Shown in pieces: positions 16,392 to 24,965 of a stretch of 64,000 nt of DNA (its first letter is position 1; every line of letters starts with the position of its first letter). The translations under genes and the position numbers were made by a program. Source of the stretch: Marinibacterium profundimaris (GTDB taxonomy: Bacteria; Pseudomonadota; Alphaproteobacteria; Rhodobacterales; Rhodobacteraceae). The notes beneath the pieces were generated by a model, which ran no database searches, was not told the origin of the DNA, and worked only from the letters and a program-made list of their open reading frames with translations. The stretch covers positions 310,001 through 374,000 of the forward strand of contig NZ_AQQR01000002.1 of NCBI RefSeq assembly GCF_002210095.1, written 5' to 3'.

Positions 16392-17978
16392 ATGGACAGC
16401 CCATCATCCCTATCGCAGCAGGCCCCAAGGCCAGCCCGACACGGTCCGCACGCCTTTCTTGAAAGCCTGACAGGGCCGACGCGGGGCGAGACCACGTGGC
16501 TTCTGGATGATGAGCTGATCGCCTCGGTCGACGACGCGCGTTCACTGCAGCTGACCACCCCCGAGGAAACGGATCCCGTTCCGGTCGCCCTTGCCCGCCT
16601 GACGCTGTCAGAGGCCAGTTACTGGCTGGAAGCCCTTGGCGATGCGGATATCTGGGTCAACGGGCGCAGGGTCCAGGCGGCACATCTGATGCATGGCGAC
16701 ATGATCGAATTCGGAGAACACGGCCCCATGTGCCGGTTCCGGCTTTGCAACCGCTCCTTTCCGCGCCACTGGACGATCGACGACATCGTGGGCGACGCGG
16801 TGGCCTATGCGCGGTCCAGTCGCCGGCCGCTGGGCCGACGCGCATCCTTCGCCCTGCTTGATGGGGGACGGCGGGTTCTGTGGCATACGACGCTGTTCTT
16901 CCGAGTGTCGGTCATCCTCAGTATCGGGCTTCTCGCTGGCTTCGGCTATCTGCTCTATGCCAATGACCGCCGTTTCGAAGAAGCCATGCGGCAGGAAGCG
17001 CTCCGGATCGAGGCGATCTCGACCATCCTGGCGCAGACCGCCCAGGACGCGCTGACCCCGGACGACCTGGCAGGCCTTCGCGCAGAGCTCGACGCCCGGC
17101 TGACAACGAATGCGGACCGCCTGTCCGAACTGGAACGGCAGTCCGGCGCCTCGGCGCGCATAATACGGGCCTCTGCAAACTCGGTCGCCTTCCTGCAGGG
17201 GGCATACGGGCTGCGCCACCAGGAAAGCGGCAAGCTCCTTCGTCATGTTCTTGGCGCCGATGGCCAGCCCCTGATGACCCCCTTCGGGCAACCTCAGATT
17301 TCACCGGACGGAACCGGTGCACCGCTTGAATTCCAGTTCACCGGCACGGGGTTCCTGATTGCCGAGGGCCCGCATCTGGTCACGAACCGGCATGTGGCCC
17401 AGCCGTGGCGCAGCAGCGACAGGATGCGGGCCTTTGCCGCCGGGGGGCTGGAGCCCGAAATGCTGAAACTGCTGGTGTACCTGCCCGATACGCCCAGGCC
17501 GAACGCGGCCGTGCTGGAAACGGTCAGCGACACGGCCGACCTTGCCATCCTCACGCTGGACAGGCCGCTGGCAAACGGTGTCGGCCTTGCGCTTGCGGAT
17601 GACCTGCCCGGAGCCGGAACCGAGGTCGTTCTCATCGGCTATCCAACCGGGCTCAGGGCGTTGCTGGCCCAGGCGGGACCGGATTTCCTGAAGGCCGTCG
17701 AGGACAGCGGCAACACCGATTTCTGGTCCATGGCCGCTCGGCTTGCCGAGCAAGGTTTCGTTCAGCCACTGGCAAGCCGGGGCATCGTCGCACAGGTCAA
17801 TTCAGGCGCTGTCATCTATGACGCCGAGACAACGTCAGGCGGTAGCGGAGGGCCTGTCCTGGACGACAGGGGCCGGGTGATCGCGGTGAACGCGGCCATT
17901 CTGCCGGAATTCGGCGGGTCGAACATCGGCGTGCCGGTCACGTTGCTGCATCAGCTTCTGGCCGACAGCTTCGACTGA
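16392..17978 (+). CDS. FHA domain - TM helix - trypsin-like serine protease
   Basis: The protein has 528 residues. An FHA-like beta domain lies N-terminally (about 60-118; ADIWVNGRRV and LMHGDMIEFGEHG match the C-terminal FHA strands). One membrane helix follows (about 168-190), then a coiled-coil region (about 195-250) and a trypsin-fold domain (about 315-525). The catalytic triad is His334 (VTNRHVAQ), Asp383 (DTADLAIL) and Ser485 (TSGGSGGPV). The FHA part is predicted cytoplasmic and the protease periplasmic, so it may couple a cytoplasmic phospho-signal to envelope proteolysis. That is inference. The start is uncertain: the ATG at 16392 has a ggaggg 12 bases upstream, and a GTG at 16317 is also in frame. 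Confidence 0.8.
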   Translation: MDSPSSLSQQAPRPARHGPHAFLESLTGPTRGETTWLLDDELIASVDDARSLQLTTPEETDPVPVALARLTLSEASYWLEALGDADIWVNGRRVQAAHLMHGDMIEFGEHGPMCRFRLCNRSFPRHWTIDDIVGDAVAYARSSRRPLGRRASFALLDGGRRVLWHTTLFFRVSVILSIGLLAGFGYLLYANDRRFEEAMRQEALRIEAISTILAQTAQDALTPDDLAGLRAELDARLTTNADRLSELERQSGASARIIRASANSVAFLQGAYGLRHQESGKLLRHVLGADGQPLMTPFGQPQISPDGTGAPLEFQFTGTGFLIAEGPHLVTNRHVAQPWRSSDRMRAFAAGGLEPEMLKLLVYLPDTPRPNAAVLETVSDTADLAILTLDRPLANGVGLALADDLPGAGTEVVLIGYPTGLRALLAQAGPDFLKAVEDSGNTDFWSMAARLAEQGFVQPLASRGIVAQVNSGAVIYDAETTSGGSGGPVLDDRGRVIAVNAAILPEFGGSNIGVPVTLLHQLLADSFD

Positions 17979-18147
17979 TCCGGATCTGCCCACATGCCTT
18001 GACCCTGGCATGCTGCATCCCGAAAACGTTCCGCAAAGGCCTCCACCCCGATGACGGCAACGGTGACACGGGACTTGCCGTCGCGCGATCATCCTCTTCA
18101 CATGAAACGGGTGGTCGGGATTGCCAGGGCACGCCGCCGGCGCGCTG
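17979..18147. other. Convergent intergenic region
   Basis: 169 bases between convergent genes. A 6-bp hairpin catgcc/ggcatg (17993-18012) without T-run is the only structure noticed. Confidence 0.3.
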
Positions 18148-18918
18148 TCAGCCGATCTCGCGCCGGTCCTGATCCTGTGTGCTGAGTATGCCGGGATCGA
18201 GCACCGAAAGCCCCGCCAGGTCGCAGACCAGCAGGCTTTCCCCGGTCCCGGCACGTGCCAGCGGCTGGCCGTCCGGCCCGACGATGACCGACCCGCCGCC
18301 AAAGGCCAACCCGGCCTCGTCGCCGTGGTAATTGGCATAGACCACCGTCATCCGGTATTCATAGGCCCGCGCCGGCACCAGCGCGTCGTTGACCACGCCG
18401 AAGCCGGCCGGATTGGCCGTGGGCACCAGCAGCAGATCGACGCCGGCCTCGTGCAAGGCCCTGACATGATGGGCGAATTCCACGTCATAGCAGATCAGCA
18501 GCGCGGCCCTGCGATCGCCCAGATCGAAGATGGAATAGCGGTCGCCGGGCTGAAAGACGCCCTTCTCCATCGGCCCGAACAGCTGCAGCTTGCGGTGATG
18601 GGCCAGCTTGCGGCCCGTCGCGTCGTAGCAGCTGGCGACGTTGTACACCGCCTCGCCGTCGCGTTCGGCCCAGCCGATGGCCAGCCCGCAGCCCGCCTCG
18701 CGCGCGAGCCCGGCCAGCCGCTCCTCCCACGGGCCACCCTGCACCTGGGCGCGGGCGGGGTGAAGATCGGGGCGGTTGTAGCCGGGCAGGTACAGTTCGG
18801 GGAAGACCGCCATCCCCGCCCCCGCCAGAGCGGCTGCGCCCAGCATCCGGCCGACCCGGTCAAAGGCGGCGTCCTCGTCGCCATCGGTGGTCGGGCTCTG
18901 GTACAGGGCGATCTTCAT
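18148..18918 (-). CDS. Carbon-nitrogen hydrolase (nitrilase superfamily)
   Basis: A 256-residue amidohydrolase with the full Glu-Lys-Cys triad: Glu41 in FPELYLPGY, Lys110 in HHRKLQLFG and Cys143 in LICYDVEF. The length fits omega-amidase / N-carbamoyl amidohydrolase branches that hydrolyse C-N bonds in amides, releasing ammonia or carbamate. The substrate is unknown. The ATG follows the flavin monooxygenase stop by 7 bases, so the two form a leftward operon. They are divergent from RidA, DUF1028, an ArgE-like deacetylase and a polyamine-type transporter, which suggests a step in catabolism of an imported nitrogenous compound. Confidence 0.9.
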   Translation of the reverse strand: MKIALYQSPTTDGDEDAAFDRVGRMLGAAALAGAGMAVFPELYLPGYNRPDLHPARAQVQGGPWEERLAGLAREAGCGLAIGWAERDGEAVYNVASCYDATGRKLAHHRKLQLFGPMEKGVFQPGDRYSIFDLGDRRAALLICYDVEFAHHVRALHEAGVDLLLVPTANPAGFGVVNDALVPARAYEYRMTVVYANYHGDEAGLAFGGGSVIVGPDGQPLARAGTGESLLVCDLAGLSVLDPGILSTQDQDRREIG

Positions 18919-18925
18919 GGGGACC

Positions 18926-20191
18926 TCATGCGTCGGCGGTCATCTTGGCCGCATCGGCGTGATACTCCATGTATCCGCGCTGAATGGCAATCTGGTCGGC
19001 GATGAACTTCGCATCGTGCCAGACCCCCCAGATAAAGGACGACCCCCGCCGCGTCTGCCAGGGCAGTCCGACGAAATAGATCCCCGCTTCGCGCGAGACG
19101 CCGCGCTGATGCAGCGGGCGGCCCTTGTCGTCGAAAGTGTCGGCCTTGAGCCAGCCGTAATCCACCGCGTAGCCCGTCGCCCAAAGCACCGTGGTGATGC
19201 CTTGCCTGGCCAGGTCCAGCGCCCGAATGGGCGTGCTCACGCAGTCGGGATCCCCGGGGATCACCCGCGCCTCGGGCTCTTCGGGCAGGTCCAGCCCGTT
19301 GGCGGCGACATAGGCGTCCGCCTCGTCGAGGACCGAGAGGTAATTTGCGTCGCCGTTCAGGATGTTCTCGCGCAGATCCGGGGCAAAGCGCAGCGTGCCG
19401 TTCTCATAGCCCGCCGTCATGCCGACCAGGGTCATGCCCCGGTGCGCCAGCTTGCGCATGTCGACGGTCTTGCCGCCGTCGGCGCCGCTGACGGCGATTG
19501 TCACATGGTCGGTCCCCGGGGCCGGCGTGTCGGCGTTCCACTTGCCCAGAACCCCCAGCCACCAGACGAAATCGCGGCCGCGATAGCTGCGCGGCGGGCG
19601 GTCATGCGGCCCGACCGACAGGTAGACATCGCGCCCGGCGGTCATCAGCTCTTCGGCGATCTGCACGCCCGACGATCCGGCGCCCACCACCAGCACGCCG
19701 CCCTCGAGCAGCTGGCCGGGGTTGTGGTAGGAATTGGAATGCATCTGGAAGACCGGCGCGTCGGCGGGGATGATCGGCGGGATCACCGGGCGCTGGAACG
19801 GGCCGGTCGCCGCCACCACGTGGCGCGCCTCGATCTCACCGTCCGAGGTTTCCACCCGAAAGCCGCGCCGCCCGTCCAGCCGGCTGACCCGCGTCACCTC
19901 GACCCCGGTGCGCAGCGGCGCGTTGATCTGTTTCGCATAGGCGACGAAGTAATCCGCCACGCTGTCCTTGTCGGGAAAGTCATCGGGGCCGCAGGGGAAT
20001 GTCATCCCCGGGAACCGGTCATGCCAGGCCGGTCCGTTGGCCACCAGCGAATCCCAGCGTTCGGACCGCCAGCGTTCGGCGATGCGATGCCGTTCCAGCA
20101 CCAGGTGCGGGATGCCAAGCGCACCCAGATGTTCGCTCATCGCGACGCCTGCCTGCCCGCCGCCGACAACGACCGTATCCGTCTTTTCCAT
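18926..20191 (-). CDS. Flavin-dependent monooxygenase-like oxidoreductase
   Basis: The protein has 421 residues. The FAD Rossmann motif GGGQAG is at 10-15, an FMO-like stretch FQMHSNSY is at 148-155, and the second (NADPH) motif GAGSSG is at 170-175. The class B monooxygenase ATGPFQ is near residue 128, and a late LWATGYAVDYGWL closes the FAD fold. Such enzymes insert one oxygen into amine or sulfur substrates, or act as Baeyer-Villiger oxygenases. Which applies here is not visible. The ATG at 20191 is supported by gagaggatcgg just upstream. It leads the two-gene operon with the nitrilase-family hydrolase. Confidence 0.88.
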   Translation of the reverse strand: MEKTDTVVVGGGQAGVAMSEHLGALGIPHLVLERHRIAERWRSERWDSLVANGPAWHDRFPGMTFPCGPDDFPDKDSVADYFVAYAKQINAPLRTGVEVTRVSRLDGRRGFRVETSDGEIEARHVVAATGPFQRPVIPPIIPADAPVFQMHSNSYHNPGQLLEGGVLVVGAGSSGVQIAEELMTAGRDVYLSVGPHDRPPRSYRGRDFVWWLGVLGKWNADTPAPGTDHVTIAVSGADGGKTVDMRKLAHRGMTLVGMTAGYENGTLRFAPDLRENILNGDANYLSVLDEADAYVAANGLDLPEEPEARVIPGDPDCVSTPIRALDLARQGITTVLWATGYAVDYGWLKADTFDDKGRPLHQRGVSREAGIYFVGLPWQTRRGSSFIWGVWHDAKFIADQIAIQRGYMEYHADAAKMTADA

Positions 20192-20389
20192 TCCGATCCT
20201 CTCTGTACGCACCCTGGACAGCAGACTAAGCGAGCGGACCGCTTGGCCGAAACCCGTTAATAGGGGCGCCATGGCTGGTTTATGGCCAGGGTCCCTTGGC
20301 GTACTTCTGTTCTGCGGAAAGAAACAACAGGCTTGCCCGCCACGCAGCCTGCGCAGATGCTGCGACCCGGCGCAACGACAGGAGATCCC
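20192..20389. promoter_or_regulatory. Divergent promoter region of the amine-catabolism locus
   Basis: 198 bases separate the leftward monooxygenase from rightward RidA. An imperfect inverted element, ctgg-tttatgg-ccag, occurs about 20274-20288 and could be an operator. No regulator gene lies next to it, and no clear hexamer pair was seen. Confidence 0.3.
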
Positions 20390-20806
20390 ATGGCCCACGA
20401 GCGCATCCGCCCGTTCAACACGCGCGACACCTACCCCGAGCAATCGCTCGACAACGACCTGGCCCAGGCGGTGGTGACCCGCGGCGGCCGCACCGTCTGG
20501 CTGCGCGGGCAATGTCCGCAGAACCTTGACGATGCAAAGAACATCGACAGCCACGATCCGGTCGAACAGACCCACAAGGTGATGCAGAACATCCGCCAGC
20601 TGATCGAAGAGGCCGGCGGCAGCATGGAGCACCTGGTGAAGGTCGTCGTCTACATCACCGACGTACGCCACCGTGAGGCCGTCTACCGGACCATGGGCGA
20701 ATATATCCAGGGGGTGCACCCGGTCTCGACCGGGCTTGTCGTGCAGGCGCTGGCCCGGCCCGAATGGCTGGTGGAAATCGACGGCACCGCCGTGATCCCG
20801 GACTGA
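20390..20806 (+). CDS. RidA-family protein (YjgF/YER057c/UK114)
   Basis: A 138-residue RidA-family protein: LRGQCPQNLD early, then QTHKVMQNIRQLIEEAGGSM, VVVYITDVRHREAVYRTMGEY and the C-terminal WLVEIDGTAVIPD. RidA proteins hydrolyse reactive enamines and imines made by PLP or flavin enzymes. The catalytic arginine of the archetype would lie near the C-terminus; here Arg129-like RPEWLVEIDG lacks a close match, so a divergent subfamily is likely. An ATG at 20390 with ggag 6 bases upstream sets the start. It is the first gene of the rightward line and lies 4 bases before DUF1028. Confidence 0.88.
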   Translation: MAHERIRPFNTRDTYPEQSLDNDLAQAVVTRGGRTVWLRGQCPQNLDDAKNIDSHDPVEQTHKVMQNIRQLIEEAGGSMEHLVKVVVYITDVRHREAVYRTMGEYIQGVHPVSTGLVVQALARPEWLVEIDGTAVIPD

Positions 20807-20810
20807 GCCG

Positions 20811-21485
20811 ATGACCTTCTCGCTTGTCGCCCGCTGTGCCCGGACCGGAATGTTCGGCGTCGCCATTTCCTCCTCCTCGCCGGCCGTGGCCGCGCGCTGC
20901 GCCTATGCGCGGGCGGGTGTTGGGGCGGTCGCGTCGCAGAACGTGACCGACCCGACGCTGGGACCGTTGACGCTGGACCTGATGCAGGGCGGCCTGTCGG
21001 CGCCCGAAGCCATCGCCGAGGTGCAGCGCCGGGGCAAATTCATCGAGTATCGCCAGGTGCTTGCCGTCGATCCTGCCGGGAACACCGCGATTCACTCGGG
21101 CCCCAATTCCCTGGGCATCTGGACCCAGGCCGAAGGCCGGGACGTCGCTTCGGGCGGGAACCTTTTGGCCAATGACGGGGTGCCGGCGGCCATCGTGGAG
21201 GGCTTTGTCGGGTCGACCGGCCATCTGGGCGACCGGCTGATCGCCGCCATGCGCGCAGGCCTTGCCGCTGGGGGCGAGGCCGGGCCGGTGCATTCGGCGG
21301 GCATGATGCTGGTCGACAAGGTCGCCTGGCCGGTCGCCGACCTGCGCTGCGACTGGACCGAGGAGTGCCCGATCGAGACCGTCGCAACCGCATGGCAGGT
21401 CTACAAGCCCCAGCTGGACGCCTATGTCCAACGCGCGCTGGACCCGCGCGCGGCGCCGTCCTACGGCGTGCCCGGCGACGAGTGA
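20811..21485 (+). CDS. DUF1028 family protein (Ntn-hydrolase fold)
   Basis: The protein has 224 residues. The N-terminus MTFSLVARCARTGMFGVAI and the ISSSSPAVAARC stretch, with GVGAVASQNVTDP and GGNLLANDGV, are the hallmarks of DUF1028 (COG3342). That family has an Ntn-hydrolase fold, so Thr2, exposed after loss of Met1, is a candidate nucleophile. The function is not established in the family. It sits 4 bases after RidA and 115 bases before the deacetylase, in a locus with amidohydrolase and monooxygenase genes. That supports a hydrolytic role in the same pathway. Confidence 0.88.
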   Translation: MTFSLVARCARTGMFGVAISSSSPAVAARCAYARAGVGAVASQNVTDPTLGPLTLDLMQGGLSAPEAIAEVQRRGKFIEYRQVLAVDPAGNTAIHSGPNSLGIWTQAEGRDVASGGNLLANDGVPAAIVEGFVGSTGHLGDRLIAAMRAGLAAGGEAGPVHSAGMMLVDKVAWPVADLRCDWTEECPIETVATAWQVYKPQLDAYVQRALDPRAAPSYGVPGDE

Positions 21486-21600
21486 CCGGGCCGTCCCGAC
21501 GGCTGGCAGGCGTGCGTGCCAGGCGGATGCTCCCGCCAAGGCGCGATGAAGGCAGAGGCGGCGGCGCCGGCGTGATCGGATCAATACACGGAATTGTCCC

Positions 21601-22731
21601 ATGAATGAGACACTCTCGATTCTGAAGCGTTTGATCGCCTTTGACACTGTTAGTGCGAAATCTAACCTCGATTTGATTGATTTCATCGAAGGCTACCTGA
21701 AGGATCGCGGCTTCTGCGTCACGCGTGTCCCAGATATGAGACACAAAAAGGCCGGACTTTTTGCCGCCATCGGGCCGCCGGGCGACGGCGTGCTGCTGTC
21801 GGCCCATACCGATGTGGTTCCGGTGGAGGGACAGGACTGGACCCGCGATCCCTTTCGCCTGACCACCGAGGGCGACAGGCTTTACGGGCGCGGCACCACG
21901 GACATGAAAGGCTTCCTCGCCGCCATGCTGTCCGTGGCCGACCGGGCCTCGAAAAGACAGCTGAGGGAGCCGCTGAAACTGGCGATCTCCTACGATGAGG
22001 AAATCGGCTGTGTCGGCATCGCGCAGATGATCGACGCGCTAACCCCGGCGCTGGGGCAACCGCGCGCCTGTATCGTCGGCGAGCCCACGAACATGGAGGT
22101 CGCGATCGGTCACAAGGGCAAGCAGGCGCTGCGCGCGATCTGCCATGGCGAGGCCGGGCATTCGGCGCTGGCGCCGTGCTTTACCAATGCCTTGCATCCG
22201 GCAGCCGACCTGGTGCTGGGCCTGCGCGGGCTGCAGGACGAACTGGCCGAAACCGGCGCGCGCGATACCGACTACGCGGTGCCCTTCAGCACGGTGCATG
22301 CCGGGATACTGTCGGGCGGCACCGCGCTGAACATCGTGCCGGACCGGGCCGCGCTGACCTTCGAATTCCGCCACCTCGCCGCCGACCGGCCCGGGGACCT
22401 GCTCGCCCGGATCGAACGCCTTGTCGACGAGACCGCGCAGCGCCACGGCGCGCGGATCGAGCTTGAGACGCTCACCGCCTATCCCGGGCTCGACACCGCG
22501 CCGGATGCGCCCGTCACAACCCTGGTGCAGCGGCTGGCGCAGACGCAAAGCCTGACCAAGGTCGCCTTCGGAACCGAGGCGGGGTTCTTCGATGCGCTGG
22601 GGATTCCCACCGTGGTCTGCGGGCCGGGATCGATGGAAGGGCAGGGGCACAAGCCCGACGAATACATCGACCGCGCGCAGCTGGAGGCCTGCGAGCGGAT
22701 GCTGGACCGGCTGCTCGACACGCTCGCATGA
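21601..22731 (+). CDS. argE: ArgE-like M20 deacetylase
   Basis: The protein has 376 residues. M20 metallopeptidase ligands are visible: His69 and Asp71 (SAHTDVVP), Asp101 (GRGTTDMKG) and Glu133-Glu134 (YDEEIGCVG). A late YSSGHKPDEY-type segment appears as GQGHKPDEYI. ArgE removes acetate from N-acetylornithine. In this setting, before potABCD, a catabolic N-acyl amine or amino acid is at least as likely as arginine synthesis. The first 30 codons are conspicuously less GC-rich than the rest. A hairpin (ctggca/tgccag, 21503-21522) lies in the upstream gap. The gene symbol is by family resemblance only. Confidence 0.85.
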   Translation: MNETLSILKRLIAFDTVSAKSNLDLIDFIEGYLKDRGFCVTRVPDMRHKKAGLFAAIGPPGDGVLLSAHTDVVPVEGQDWTRDPFRLTTEGDRLYGRGTTDMKGFLAAMLSVADRASKRQLREPLKLAISYDEEIGCVGIAQMIDALTPALGQPRACIVGEPTNMEVAIGHKGKQALRAICHGEAGHSALAPCFTNALHPAADLVLGLRGLQDELAETGARDTDYAVPFSTVHAGILSGGTALNIVPDRAALTFEFRHLAADRPGDLLARIERLVDETAQRHGARIELETLTAYPGLDTAPDAPVTTLVQRLAQTQSLTKVAFGTEAGFFDALGIPTVVCGPGSMEGQGHKPDEYIDRAQLEACERMLDRLLDTLA

Positions 22732-22952
22732 CGCGAGTCGCGCGGGCGGTTTGCCTAATAAACAGGCAGGACTGCCCTGTCATGCAGCGGAGCCTGCCGC
22801 CTGAAGGGTGACAGACGGCGTCAGGCCTGCCACGCAAGTGCCTGGGCATTTGGCCATCGCTGCCGCAAGGCCCCCGTCGCATCGCGCGATCAGGGGTGCG
22901 GGATGCGGCTGGACACTGTCCGGAACACAGGCAGCAGCTGGCAGGCAGACGT
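22732..22952 (+). promoter_or_regulatory. Structured leader between argE-like gene and potA
   Basis: 221 bases with no gene. A tgcct/aggca hairpin (22752-22768) overlaps a second pairing in which ggcagg (22765-22770) can meet cctgcc (22793-22798), so two alternative folds are possible ahead of the transporter genes. Confidence 0.3.
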
Positions 22953-24041
22953 TTGAACACCTCAACCACCGATGCGATCGACATCCGCGACGCGGTCAAG
23001 CGATACGGCGATTTCACCGCGCTGCACAGCGTCTCCCTGTCGATCCGGGACAATGAATTCTTCACCCTCCTGGGCCCCTCCGGCTGCGGCAAGACCACGC
23101 TTCTGCGGATGATCGCCGGCTTCGAGGACGTGACCGAGGGCGCGATCTTTCTGTTCGGGGAAGAGATCGAGAAGCTGCCGCCGCACAAGCGCCCGATCAA
23201 CACGGTGTTCCAGAACTACGCCCTGTTCCCGCACATGTCGGTGCTGGAGAACGTGGGCTTCGGGCTGGAAATGCTTGGCCACCCGATGCAGGAGGTCCGC
23301 AAGCGCGCCGGCGAGGCGCTGGAGATGGTTCAGCTGTCGCAATTCGCCGCGCGCAAGCCCGCGCAGCTGTCCGGCGGGCAGCAGCAGCGGGTGGCGCTGG
23401 CCCGGGCGCTGGCGCCCCGGCCCAAGGTGCTGCTGCTGGACGAGCCGCTGTCGGCGCTGGACCTGAAGCTGCGCAAGGCGATGCAGATCGAGCTGAAGCA
23501 CATCCAGCGCGACACCGGCATCACCTTCATCTTCGTGACCCACGACCAGGAAGAGGCGCTGACCATGTCCGACCGCATCGCGGTGATGTCGTCGGGCGAA
23601 TTGCAGCAGCTCGGTGACGCGCGCGAGATCTATGAACAGCCGCGCAACACCTTCGTCGCGGATTTCATCGGCGAAACCAACCTGTTGCCCGTCACCGTGG
23701 ACGAGGTTCAGGGCGGGCGGGCCGCCTGTCACCTGCCCGGGGGGCAGACGCTGACCTGCGATGCCTCGGCCGGAGTGGCGCGGGGGGCCAGGGTGCACCT
23801 GTCGCTGCGGCCCGAACGTGTGATCGTGGCGGCGCAGCCGGGGGTCGAGAGCCTGAAGGCCACCGTGCGCGAGAACATCTTCGTCGGCACCGACATCACC
23901 ACCATCGTCGACCTGGCCGGAGGCGAGGAATTCCGCATCCGCACCTCGAACTCCGACCGGGGCCGCGCGCGGATCTTTGAACCCGGCGCCGGTGTCTTCC
24001 TGAACATGGAGCAGGGGGCCGCGCGCCTCCTGACCGACTGA
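22953..24041 (+). CDS. potA: Polyamine-type ABC transporter, ATP-binding protein
   Basis: This 362-residue ATPase energises import by the adjacent permeases. Walker A GPSGCGKT is at 41-48. The ABC signature LSGGQQQRVALARAL, Walker B VLLLDEPLSALD and the H-loop VTHDQEEAL follow. A C-terminal TOBE-like regulatory domain (about 250-362) is typical of PotA and Fbp types. The start is probably the TTG at 22953; an in-frame GTG at 22896 is the alternative. The neighbouring permease start overlaps its stop (TGATG), so the four pot genes form one operon. Confidence 0.93.
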   Translation: MNTSTTDAIDIRDAVKRYGDFTALHSVSLSIRDNEFFTLLGPSGCGKTTLLRMIAGFEDVTEGAIFLFGEEIEKLPPHKRPINTVFQNYALFPHMSVLENVGFGLEMLGHPMQEVRKRAGEALEMVQLSQFAARKPAQLSGGQQQRVALARALAPRPKVLLLDEPLSALDLKLRKAMQIELKHIQRDTGITFIFVTHDQEEALTMSDRIAVMSSGELQQLGDAREIYEQPRNTFVADFIGETNLLPVTVDEVQGGRAACHLPGGQTLTCDASAGVARGARVHLSLRPERVIVAAQPGVESLKATVRENIFVGTDITTIVDLAGGEEFRIRTSNSDRGRARIFEPGAGVFLNMEQGAARLLTD

Positions 24042-24964
24042 TGGCGGGCGGCGCGGCATCCGGCGGGTCGTCGCAAAGCGATACCTATGCCGGCGCGCGG
24101 GTCTGGCTGCTGCTGCCGGCCTGGGCGACGCTGCTGATCCTGGTGGTGGCGCCGGTGGGCATCATGCTGGTCTATTCCTTCCTGACGAAGGAATTCCGCG
24201 GCGGCGTGATCTGGGAGTTTTCCTGGGAGGCCTATGACCAGTTCTTCTTCAACCGGGGTCTGTTCGGGGACGAACCGCCCCGCATCGAATGGACCTATAT
24301 CCTGATCTTCTGGCGCTCGATCTGGCAGGCCGGGGTGGCGACGCTGCTGAGCCTGGCGATCGGCTTTCCCACCGCCTGTTTCATCGCGACCCGCGCGCCG
24401 CGCCAAAGGCCGATCTGGGTGTTCCTGGTGACGATCCCCTATTGGGTGAACCTGCTGATCCGCACCGTGTCGATGAAATTCCTGCTGCGCGACAACGGTC
24501 CGCTGAACGAGGCGCTGCTGGGCATCGGCGTGATCTCGGAACCGCTGCATATCGTGAACACAAACCTCGCCGTGCAGCTGGGGCTGTTCTATTCCTACCT
24601 GCCGTTCATGGTGCTGCCGATCTATGCCGCGGTCGAACGCTACAACTTCAGCCTGTCCGAGGCGGCCGCCGATCTTTACGCGCCGCGCTGGACCGTGCTG
24701 CGCCGGATCCTGCTGCCGGCGGTGAAGCCGGGGATCGTGGCGGGCTGCATCCTGGTCTTCGTGCCGTCGCTGGGGTCCTTCCTGGCGCCGGACCTGCTGG
24801 GCGGGGCACGGAACTTCATGATCGGGTCGCTGATCGAAGAGCAGTTCAAGGGCAACGCCGGCAACTGGCCCTTCGGTGCGGCGGCCTCGATGATCCTGCT
24901 GACGCTGGTGCTGATCATCCTGCTGTTTTCCGCCCGGCAGCAGGGCCGGCAGGAGGCGCGCTGA
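24041..24964 (+). CDS. potB: Polyamine-type ABC transporter permease 1
   Basis: A 307-residue inner-membrane permease with about six helices, beginning after a short Gly/Ser-rich N-terminus ([21 protein letters not shown]). The EAA loop that contacts the ATPase reads [20 protein letters not shown] near residue 210, and a [16 protein letters not shown] helix follows, both as in PotB. It overlaps potA at its start and precedes potC by one base. Confidence 0.92.
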   Translation: MAGGAASGGSSQSDTYAGARVWLLLPAWATLLILVVAPVGIMLVYSFLTKEFRGGVIWEFSWEAYDQFFFNRGLFGDEPPRIEWTYILIFWRSIWQAGVATLLSLAIGFPTACFIATRAPRQRPIWVFLVTIPYWVNLLIRTVSMKFLLRDNGPLNEALLGIGVISEPLHIVNTNLAVQLGLFYSYLPFMVLPIYAAVERYNFSLSEAAADLYAPRWTVLRRILLPAVKPGIVAGCILVFVPSLGSFLAPDLLGGARNFMIGSLIEEQFKGNAGNWPFGAAASMILLTLVLIILLFSARQQGRQEAR

Positions 24965-24965
24965 G

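Noticed and set aside
14739-17978. Anti-phage defence system
   Set aside because: HerA-type ATPases occur in defence pairs with nucleases or Sir2, but this one is of the common DUF853 kind and its neighbour is a protease. No nuclease or toxin domain is visible.
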